This document shows, piece after piece, positions 56,251 to 64,000 of a stretch of 64,000 nt of DNA. Each line of letters starts with the position of its first letter. Positions within the stretch are counted from its first letter, which is position 1. Under the pieces are notes generated by a model. It worked only from the letters and a program-made list of their open reading frames with translations. It made no database searches and was not told where the DNA came from. The stretch lies in the NCBI RefSeq assembly GCF_030272615.1, contig NC_081406.1, positions 399,978,939 through 400,042,938 of the forward strand, in the 5' to 3' direction. Source of the DNA: Cryptomeria japonica. Its lineage: Eukaryota; Streptophyta; Pinopsida; Cupressales; Cupressaceae. Position numbers and translations under genes: made by a program.

Positions 56251-57234
56251 TCATCTGTTGTGTTCTAAATTTGTCCCTCTTGTATCTTGTCTACCATACC
56301 TAAATGATTTTCAATAAGATTGGGAGGCAAATGATTTGCTTCACTAGCTTCATTCATGTAATAGATTCTCTTTTGGTTGTTTGCTTGTTCGTAATACACT
56401 TCTCCCATGATGTGTTGCTTGATATGTTTTTTTTTTAATGTTAGGATCTCTTTGGATTACCCTTGTTACTCCATTGGTGCAGGGTAATAAAGGGGCTGAA
56501 TTTTTTGTGACATTCTTCTATTTGTATCTCCTTTCTTCTCTATGTTGTGCCTCATGTTGTCTACTTCGGGATGATGCAAAGTGTTGAGATCTCTTTTTTG
56601 TCTCTTACATGTTGACTCAAAACAACACTTGTGCTCTTCTTCCATCATTTTTGTAGTTCCACTATCTTTGGGGATTGAGTTTAATTTAATACAAATATTC
56701 TTGATATACATTATTCATCATAAGATCATACTGATGTTAGAGTTAGTGGATCCCTTATGTGCTTTGTCATATATGTTTTGTGACCATTATCCTTTGGTTT
56801 TTCCTTTCTTGGGGGCATCTCATTGTGGTAATGTTCTTGTCTTTTGGATGCATGCTACCTTGAATAAATTTCTCTTGATAAAGTGTTTCCAATCACTTTA
56901 ACATGGGGGGATACACTCTGCTCAATGTCACACTTTATGCACAAACCATGACATGTTTTTGATACTCAAGTTACTTTGCAAACTAAGCCTTTTTCTTTGC
57001 AATTTGGTATTTTTCTTTTTCATGTCTCATAGTAAGTAAATCTTACTAGGATAGTACAACCATGGTTTCTCTCTCTTCTTGTTCCTTATGTTGTCCCTTT
57101 TATCTTTATATTAGACTAGTAACAACCTAAAGTCCTTGGGGTTTAGTTTGTCTTATCCTCTTTCATATCTTGGTGAAATGTTTTCAATGCAACTTTGTAC
57201 TTCACCATGAGTATGCTTAGTCTCATACTGCACC
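56251..57234 (+). other. Gy4 non-coding region before the 3' LTR
   Basis: T-rich DNA without family motifs on either strand. It contains GGTGCAGGGTAATAAAGGGG at 56476-56495 and CATGGGGGGATACAC at about 56902, purine-rich but not adjacent to an LTR. Confidence 0.5.
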
Positions 57235-57250
57235 TAAAGTGGGGGCTAAA
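57235..57250 (+). promoter_or_regulatory. Gy4 polypurine tract
   Basis: TAAAGTGGGGGCTAAA immediately before TGTAGCATTTT, the position and composition expected for the plus-strand primer. Confidence 0.78.
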
Positions 57251-58180
57251 TGTAGCATTTTAAATGGTACTCACTTACAATTTATGTCCTCAGCTAGGCC
57301 TCACTTTGATGTCCTGGCTTTCAATGCTTGATTACAATGTTTATCCTACTCACACCACATTCCAAACTCCCATTTTGATCACCTTTCCATCTCCCCCTCT
57401 TTCTGGAATCCTGATTTTTAGGACCAGGGTGTTGGGCATGCTATTCCTAAGTTAGGACTAGGGTGGCCCATGCCCTGGTCCTCCTAATCAAGACCTAAAT
57501 TGGGGCCTCATAACAATCATCTCAAATGAGTGGTAAATTTGATCCTATGTTAGCCTGCCTAAAAATTTAATTTGTTTTTAGATAGTCAAGTATAAAAGGA
57601 GGTATACTCATTTGTAACATGAAAACTTATTCTATGATCTCAATTACACTTTGGAAAAATTCAATTCAAGTGAGTAAGCAATCAGTCATTCATCAAGAAT
57701 TAGAGCAGAAGTGAAATCAAGTTTATGTATTAAAAATGGCATCCATGATCAATGTTTTATGAAGACATCTTACATTTCAAACCTAAAACCTTTGTGTGAA
57801 GGCCAAATAAAACTTTATCAAGGTATACATTATTGTTTCATGCATCTCAGCATTTCCCTCAAATGGAAAGCATTTATTACAATATTTTATTATATTTATC
57901 AATTCAATTTCATGGTTAATTCAAAAATTGGGTGCCCCTTTACCCAATATCTTTCTCTCTCTTTCTGCATTCAAGATATAGGTGCAGAAGTTGTACTCGA
58001 TAATTCCTACAGAGTCGATGTGATGAACGGGTTTATCTTTCAACAACAGAAAATTCAAAGGACCAAGGTGGATTTGTGCTACTTGGTCCTAAAAAATTAA
58101 GCCAGACTTTTGGGAACAGGTTCTAAAATCTTCTTTTACCCAGATCTCAGTTTGTGGCTCCATGAGATGTTTGTAGCAAT
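57251..58180 (+). repeat. Gy4 3' LTR
   Basis: Starts TGTAGCATTTTAAATGG after the polypurine tract. It has a strong TATA box TATAAAAGG at 57591-57599. A 9-base inverted repeat GGACCAGGG/CCCTGGTCC at 57421-57429 and 57473-57481 lies in U3. The right end is not fixed; a Co1-type LTR fragment begins about 58190. Confidence 0.7.
57591..57599 (+). promoter_or_regulatory. Gy4 LTR TATA box
   Basis: TATAAAAGG, a near-consensus plant TATA element about 340 bases into the LTR. Confidence 0.6.
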
Positions 58181-58189
58181 CCGTTTGTG

Positions 58190-58420
58190 ATGATTTAAAT
58201 CTATTATTCATACTTTTACCTTGATTTCATAATTACATTCCAAATTCAACTAATAAAGAGGATAATCAATTCCAACTAGTGTATCCAATCAGAATCTCAA
58301 TCCTTTCCCCATTGGGATTGAGCCTAGATCTATTGGGTTCACTCCTCTTTTAATGCATGTTGTGTTAATTGGGTAATTTAGTGGATATAGTTAGTGAAAC
58401 CCTAACTCCTAATTTTCACA
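58190..58420 (+). repeat. Fragment of Co1-type LTR
   Basis: Matches 30045-30264 (the last half of the Co1 3' LTR) to the terminal TTTTCACA, with scattered substitutions. The first half is absent. Probably a truncated copy of another member of the family, cut by or next to Gy4. Confidence 0.82.
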
Positions 58421-59238
58421 ACATTACAAATTGTATTTGAATTATTCAAATATTGATGAGTAGACATTCAGATATGCATATACCAATGCACTTTTAAGCT
58501 TTATGCACTATGGTATGCTCTTATGTGCTCTTGAACACTCTTTTATGCTCTCATGTGCTTGTAAGATATTGTATGCCATTATGTGTCGGATGGGTGTTAT
58601 ATATGGATCAAAGGGAAGGGTAAGTTTATAGAGAAAGGTAAGTCTCTACTTTAACTTATCTATCGATAGTTAGCTCCAAAAGGTGATTTGAAAAAAGTTT
58701 ATTTGATTTATCATTATATGCTTGCTATTTTATCATTATGTCCTACACTCTCTTCCATATCATGATATAGTTACATTAGCATCTAAAATATAGATATACC
58801 ATGTTGCACGAAATTCCATCACATTGCTAATTTTAATTTACTAGGTAATATCATGTAGCATTGAGTATTATTAAATGAGAGAATTTTGGGGAAGCATAGT
58901 AGTTTGTGGTTGGGTGGTAAAACTCTCCAATGATGTTCTTTCTCATGGCCGGCTCAAGCATAGATCATGAGGATGGGGTTCCTTTCAAGATTGTCATTAG
59001 CTATGTACTTTATATTCTCATTGTATTCTACCTTATGGTATCTTGTAAAGGAAATAGTTTCCTGTTATTTAACTGAATTTATGGGCTTATGTATTCAAAC
59101 ACATGTCATGATGTAATATTATTACCATGTTTTCAATAATTTATGTTTAATTAAGTGTGAAATTAATTTTATGTATGTAACTTATTATTTTAACATTATG
59201 TAGGTCTTTAAAAATCCTTACAAGCATTACTGACATAT
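58421..59238. other. Unassigned DNA
   Basis: No reading frame or element end. The words TATGCTCT(T/C)ATGTGCT recur at about 58510-58560. CATAT at 59234-59238 is the candidate target duplication of Co5. Confidence 0.4.
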
Positions 59239-60388
59239 TGTTGGCAATATGAAGGAATTGATTATGTGTTGCACTGATGTTTTTATCATTGATGTCAACA
59301 CTAGTTGTTATCATTGTTTACCAACTTCTGGTAGAAGGATTGAATTGGGAAGATTATCAGTTGATTGTCACCGGTATGATCTGAATGATGGAATAAGTTT
59401 GTATGAATGGTTCATATGCTTTTGAAGTATGTTTCAATCAGTTGGTATTGACTTGATGATCGGATGCTATCTTATGTTCTAGTAAGCCTTCTTTGTAGGT
59501 CCGGTAAGGGTTTCACCGACAGAGCTTTATTGCAGATCTTTGATATAATGCATAAGTGGTGTTCATGACTCAACTGATTAGTGTCATTGCTTTGGCATGT
59601 GTGGATCTAATTTAGGTTCGGTGCTATCTAGGTTATGAACCGGTTTCATGAAATGTGTTGGTGGATCCTTCTGATGCGCTTCTGGGATATTTTATTGATT
59701 GGATGATGTTTGTTTGGCCTTAGGCCGACATATTTTATGATTTTATTTTAGGATTATGTAATGGATCTATTGAATTATCATTTGGGTGACCGACTTAATT
59801 GGTTGGGTCCTGGGTTGGTATAAAAGTGATGTAAGATCTCATTGTAGATCATATATATATAGGCAAGGAGAGAATAATGTAATAATCATTTGTGCACAGG
59901 ATTTGGTTGATCATAGGTGATCGAGTTGGGTTTATGTAAGAGGTTTTAGACCTCTGGTATTGAGCTTAACCAAAATTGTTATCTAGTATGTTTGATGCTA
60001 TCATAGACAATTCTTCTTTCTTGATTGTTGTCCAAATATTTGAGGTGGTTAAGCTTTTTTGTATTCAATGAGACTCCATTGTGATGAGAAGTGTGCTCTA
60101 GGTTGTTGGTCTTCCTGCATGTACAGGCCCCTTATTGTAATATTTATTCATTTGATTAGTGGATAGATATTGTGGGTCTCCAATCCCATTGTGGTTTTTC
60201 CTCTTTCAGGTTTTGCACGTATAAATCTATGGTGTTATGGTGTTCATCTTTGTGGTTGCATTGTTGCTTATTGTTATATGATTTTATGTTTACCAGTTGT
60301 TGAGTTGTTGTATTAATAAGGTTAAATTTCTCTATTCTGGTAGAACACTGACTCACCCCCCCTCTTTTAATGTTCTTGGATTCCAACA
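59239..60388 (+). repeat. Co5 5' LTR
   Basis: 1150 bases, TGTTGGCAATATG...TTCCAACA, followed after two bases by the primer site. TATA box TATAAAAG at 59819-59826; the motif CACCCCCCCCTCTT at about 60354-60367 precedes the end. Confidence 0.92.
59819..59826 (+). promoter_or_regulatory. Co5 LTR TATA box
   Basis: TATAAAAG, 580 bases into the LTR, in the right orientation to drive the element. Confidence 0.65.
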
Positions 60389-60390
60389 AT

Positions 60391-60402
60391 TGGTATCAGA
60401 GC
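60391..60402 (+). promoter_or_regulatory. Co5 primer binding site
   Basis: TGGTATCAGAGC, an exact match to the usual copia site complementary to initiator Met tRNA, two bases after the LTR. Confidence 0.95.
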
Positions 60403-60460
60403 CTGGTCATCTTTTTGCAAAAGCCTAACTGCTTGAGGAAGATCTTGAAACTAGAATCCA

Positions 60461-61646
60461 TGGAGATGTGTTTGAGGCAGCAACTTGAAGTTTCTCTTGA
60501 ATATTTTGAAGCTGAAAAATTTAAGAGCATAAAGCTATAAGATGAACTTAGATCTGCAAAAGAATTCATTATCACTCTGAAAGAAAATCTATCTAATTCT
60601 CAAGCTAAAAGGAAGGAACTTATGCAAAATTAGGATGATGAAGAGAAGGATGCCCTTAAGGAACAATGTCAGAAGCTGAGTTAGGAGAGTGGTGTGATGA
60701 AGAAAGAAATGAAAGCCCTAACTATGAGGATGTGCAAGGAGATTGAAGACCAGAAGAAGAATGAAGAAAATATTGCTATATCTCTGAAAGACAGATCTGA
60801 GGAATACATTAGGTTGGCGCATGAGAATAATATGTTGAAAACTGAATTGGTGCAAACGCAGAATAATGAGCAAGAGTTGGAAAGAATGGTGACAATCCCA
60901 AGAGGAGATATGGATGCTACAAATGAATACAAAGATAAGTTCAAGGTTAGTTCTGATAAAATTGATGAGCTATTGAAGGATCAAAGGCACAAGGGAGACA
61001 CTAGACGACTTGGATTTGAACAAGGTCAGAGCTCCGATACTACAAATGATGATCAGACATCCGGTATGAAGAATGGTCAGAAGGTCTACCACAATCAAAG
61101 GTCACTAGTAAGGAAACCCAATGCACATAAATTCAATGGTAGATGTTTTGTTTGCAATAAATTTAGTCATATGGCAATACATTGTAGAAATAGAGCAAAA
61201 CAGGATAACAATGCAGTTCCTGGTCAATGTTCAAATTATAAAAGGTATGGTAATAAGACAAAAGATTATAGAATAAATGTGAAATGTCATGCATGTGGAA
61301 AGTTTGGATATATGGCTAATCAATGAAGGTCAAGGAATGGTCAAGGTTACAGTAAGGCAATTCAGAAGAAAAATATCACTTGTTATGCATGCAACAAAAT
61401 AGGACATATTGCTAAACTTTGCAGAAGCAAGAACCTATTGGTAGGAAGTGATAAATCTGATGAAAAAGGAAAGAAGAAGGTTGATGACATTCAGAAGGAG
61501 CATGAGAAGAAGTGGGTTATGAAGTCTGGGGCTCAACCAATAGAATTAATTTCCCCAGATGTTCATTTGGCTGAAGGATATACCTTGGTTACTCAATCGA
61601 CAAAGCATAATGTTCTTGCACCGACAGGAAACTCGTCCGATAACTA
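60461..61646 (+). pseudogene. Co5 gag (coiled coil and zinc knuckles)
   Basis: Reads from about 60461 (MEMCLRQQLEVSLEYFEAE) through a long charged heptad-rich region (KEMKALTMRMCKEIEDQKKN, NNMLKTELVQTQNNEQELER) into four zinc knuckles. The first (CFVCNKFSHMAIHC) and fourth (CYACNKIGHIAKLC) are intact CX2CX4HX4C boxes. The second (CSNYKRYGNKTKDY) and third (CHACGKFGYMANQ then stop) have lost ligands. The N-terminal gag domain seen in Co2 (FNRENFGIWKD to AAIQEL) is absent: sequence similar to the Co2 leader (GCTTGAGGAA near 60431) passes almost at once into the coiled coil. Stops near 60538, 60631, 60681 and 61324. Possibly the C-terminal half of a longer gag after a deletion. Confidence 0.8.
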
Positions 61647-62323
61647 AGGAATTCACCTTAAGGGGAGGCAAATTGATGACAGATCTTGCATTGCCCCTGG
61701 TAGTGGTCTAAAAGCTTGGTTTAGATCTTTGGAGAAGTCAGTTTGAAGGTTAAATGACAAAGATTTGTTGGATCTTAGATCTAGTTTGGTCTACCGGTAA
61801 GTCACTTTATGAGTTATGATCTGTTCATACATCTACAGTTAAGTATTTCAGAATTCTTAATACTGAATTGGAAGTTTGATCCTAGATGTGATGAAGGGAT
61901 ATTTCTTGGTTATTCTAATAAAAGAAAAGAATATAGATGTTATAACAAAAGGCTACAGAGAATTATGAAGATTGTTAATTAGAACTTATAAATGAGAACC
62001 GAAAGTGGAGATGATAATAACTGAACCAGTAGCACCTGTACCAAAATAGAATGTTGAACCAATTACCCCGACAGTATCAGAAAATTCAATAGTAACTAAA
62101 GATCAGAGTAGAGAAATAGAAAGTCAGAAGACTCCTAGGTAGGTAACGTTGAATCATTCAGAAGATCAGATAATTGGACAAGAAGATGGTTGACAACTAA
62201 TGAGGTATCTTTAATTTCTCAAGTTGAACCAACATTAGTAATTGAAGCTTGTGAAGATGAATGTTGGATGAAAGCTATGGAAGATGAATTAGATTAGATA
62301 GACAAAAGAACAATACTTGGACT
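61647..62323 (+). pseudogene. Co5 pol remnant: integrase tail and RT entry
   Basis: After a short untranslatable stretch with no protease or integrase core, the integrase C-terminal region appears near 61840-61980 (KYFRI, DEGIFLGYSNKRKEY-like, YNKR-LQRIMK-like in shifting frames). RT entry codons with [17 protein letters not shown]-type sequence follow near 62245-62300. The zinc finger and DDE core are missing, a deletion of more than 1 kb compared with Co2. Confidence 0.65.
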
Positions 62324-63075
62324 TTGGTTCCCCGAAATGAAAATAAGAATGTCATTGAAACTAAATGGGTTTTTAGAAAGAAACTGAATGAGGATGGACA
62401 AGTTGTAAGAAAAAAGACAAGATTGGTCTGCAAAGGATATTCTCAGAAGGAAGGAATTGATTATGGTGAAACTTTTGCACCGATAGCTAGAATTGAAGCT
62501 GTTAGACTATTTCTTCCTTATGCAGCCTATAAGAACTACAAGGTCTATCAAATGGATGTTAAGTGTGCATTTCTGAATGGAGAACTTGAAGAGGAAGTCT
62601 TTTATTGAGCAACCTGATGGATTTTTACTGATAGGTGATAAAAATATGGTTTGCAGATTAAGGAAAGCCCTGTATGGATTAAAACGGGCTCCTAGAGCTT
62701 GGTATGCAAGGTTGGATAAGTATCTCTTGAAGCTTGTTTTTATAAAAGGTAATGCTGATAAAAACCTATATTATTAGATCACTAATGATGATATTCTCAT
62801 TATTGAAGTAGTTGTTGATGATATCATTTTTGGAGGTGAAGAACAATTATGCATGGAATTCTCTGATAATATGAAAAATGAATTTGAAATGTCTATGACT
62901 AGAGAAATAAGATTTTTTCTAGGTTTACAAATTACTCAGACTGACAAAGGCATCTTTATCTATCAAACTAAGTATCTAAGGGAATTATTGAAGAAATTTG
63001 GTAAGGAAAATTACAAACCGGTTAGTACTCCTATGGTTACAAGTGAAAAATTGTCAAGTAAAGATGTATCCCTTC
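62324..63075 (+). pseudogene. Co5 reverse transcriptase
   Basis: [60 protein letters not shown], then a frame change near 62595 into EQPDGFLLIGDKNMVCRLRK, LYGLKRAPRAWYARLDKY, a TAG at 62776, and [13 protein letters not shown], where the first position of the YxDD box is Val. Both catalytic Asp residues remain. It ends NYKPVSTPMVTSEKLSSKD. More diverged than Co2 and Co3. Confidence 0.9.
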
Positions 63076-63763
63076 CAATAAATCCTACAAGATATAAATC
63101 CATGATTGGTGGTTTCCTATATTTAACTCAGACTAGACCCGATATAATGAATGCAGTCAGTATTGTATCAATATTTCAAAGTAATCCAAGAGAAAATCAT
63201 GAAAGTGTAATAAAAAGGATATTTCGATATTTGCAAGGAACAACTGAATATGGTTTATCGTACCCTAAAGATGATGACTTACTTTATGTGCATATACAAA
63301 TGAATATTGGGAAAGTGATGTTGATGACTGGAAGAGCACATCCTATGGTGCATTCTTTCTTGGGAAAAAGCCGGTTTCATGGATCAACAAGAAGCATTCA
63401 TGCAATTCTTTATATACTACTGAAGCTGAATATGTTGCACCAGCAACTAATTGCACTCAAGTTCTATGGATGAAGAAAATGTTGAAGGATATAAGGGTAG
63501 ATTGCAATGAACCGGTAGTTAATCATTGTGATAACTCTATAGCTATTGACATATCAAAGAATCCGATATTTCACTCTAAGACTAAGCACATATCAATCAG
63601 GTATAACTTTTTGACGGAAAAGGTGGAAGCAAAAGAAGTCAGATTGGTTTATGTGAACACTAAAGAGCAGATAGCAGACATATTCACTAAACGTTTGTCT
63701 CAGGAATCATTTGAGCACTTCAGAGACAAATTGGGAGTTTCTACCCCTTTGGTAGAGACTTGA
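63076..63763 (+). pseudogene. Co5 RNase H
   Basis: YKSMIGGFLYLTQTRPDIMN, RIFRYLQGTTEYGLSYPKDD, then a frameshift near 63296 so that the D-x-x-W / DVDD / TTEAEYVA motifs lie in another frame (63300-63470). The last part (63470-63763) returns with VVNHCDNSIAIDISKNPIFH, SKTKHISIRYNFLTEK, NTKEQIADIFTKRLSQESFE and LGVSTPLVET. At the codon where Co2 and Co3 have TGA this copy has a Lys codon (RYKSMIG). Confidence 0.88.
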
Positions 63764-64000
63764 GTAATGCTGATTGGCATCAGTCTGGTATGCATTTACA
63801 AAGGTTCTATTCATTCTGGATTGATGAGTTGGTGCTACAAATCAGGGGGAGTAGTTAGCTATATGGGTCAGAGGCTCTATGGTTTTCCTTTGGTGTTTAT
63901 GTCAGATTTCTGGCATTGATATCAAAGGGGGAGGAATATATGTGAAAAACCTATGCTATCTATTTTTCGGATTGATTGCACTCCTCAGGAGGACTTTGGC
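63764..64000 (+). other. Co5 3' untranslated region, start
   Basis: Non-coding. Two purine tracts, TCAGGGGGAGTAG (about 63843) and TCAAAGGGGGAGGA (about 63921), resemble the multiple tracts before the Co2 and Co3 3' LTRs. The true primer tract and LTR would follow beyond the window. Confidence 0.65.

Larger units (their letters stand above)
53160..58180 (+). mobile_element. Gy4: plus-strand gypsy remnant with gag and protease only
   Basis: Gag (53160-55100), protease (55100-55420), charged linker (to about 56180), about 1 kb of non-coding DNA, a polypurine tract (57235-57250) and the 3' LTR from 57251. No RT, RNase H or integrase motif is seen between the linker and the tract, so the copy is internally deleted or belongs to a non-autonomous line. 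No 5' LTR is recognised upstream of gag. Confidence 0.72.
59239..64000 (+). mobile_element. Co5: Ty1/copia element, 3' end outside window
   Basis: 5' LTR 59239-60388, primer site, gag, a remnant of integrase, RT and RNase H on the plus strand; the 3' LTR lies beyond 64000. LTR ends (TGTTGGC, CCAACA) and the 8-C motif place it with Co2, Co3, So1 and So2. Gag lacks the usual N-terminal domain, and protease plus the integrase core are deleted. Stops and frameshifts are frequent. Confidence 0.92.

Noticed and set aside
56466-56901. Reading frames in the Gy4 3' region as host genes
   Set aside because: Low-complexity, hydrophobic translations of T-rich DNA without start context, homologous motif or conservation.

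Overview
The window is gene-poor, AT-rich plant nuclear DNA built almost entirely of LTR retrotransposons nested in one another. I found no intact host gene, rRNA, tRNA or CRISPR array. A large plant genome is indicated by Ty3/gypsy elements with a second RNase H domain (the Tat-type layout of plants), Ty1/copia elements primed by initiator Met tRNA, and LTR promoters carrying plant telo-box motifs. A gymnosperm or another giant-genome plant is plausible, but I cannot name the species. All coding regions are broken by stops, frameshifts or deletions.

Layout (my own names). Gy1 (<1-14582, minus) is a Tat-like Ty3/gypsy element: gag, protease, RT, two RNase H domains and integrase, with its 5' LTR at 13307-14582. 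Two related solo LTRs, So1 (5140-6363, duplication ATGAT) and So2 (7840-9351, duplication TTTTA), interrupt it. At 14583-18278 lie non-LTR DNA and a decayed coiled-coil reading frame that I cannot identify. Co1 (about 18300-30264, plus) is an old copia element; its gag was split by Co2 (18471-26176, minus, duplication GACAC), a copia element with both LTRs. A plus-strand gypsy-like LTR starts at 30814.

Gy2 (about 32205-53000, minus) is an old gypsy gag, primer site and LTR. It was opened twice. Gy3 (32803-40418, minus, duplication AGAAC) went into its gag, and Co3 (41459-51984, minus, duplication CAAAG) into its LTR. Gy3 shares LTR, leader and 3' end with Gy1 but has no recognisable protease, RT or integrase, so it looks like a non-autonomous partner. 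Co3 carries an exact tandem triplication (period 1526 bp) of its integrase and RT start. Gy4 (about 53160-58180, plus) is a gag-protease gypsy remnant lacking RT, holding a 251-bp retroposon with a 14-bp target duplication. A fragment of a Co1-type LTR lies at 58190-58420. Co5 (59239 to beyond 64000, plus) is a copia element with a complete 5' LTR, rearranged gag, deleted integrase core and decayed RT/RNase H.

Most notable: the 1526-bp triplication in Co3; five tandem near-palindromic units of about 48 bp at 52711-52945; the autonomous/non-autonomous pair Gy1/Gy3 with a shared leader full of TTGTCGTACGAG-like motifs; and the clean target-site duplications that allow the insertion order to be read.
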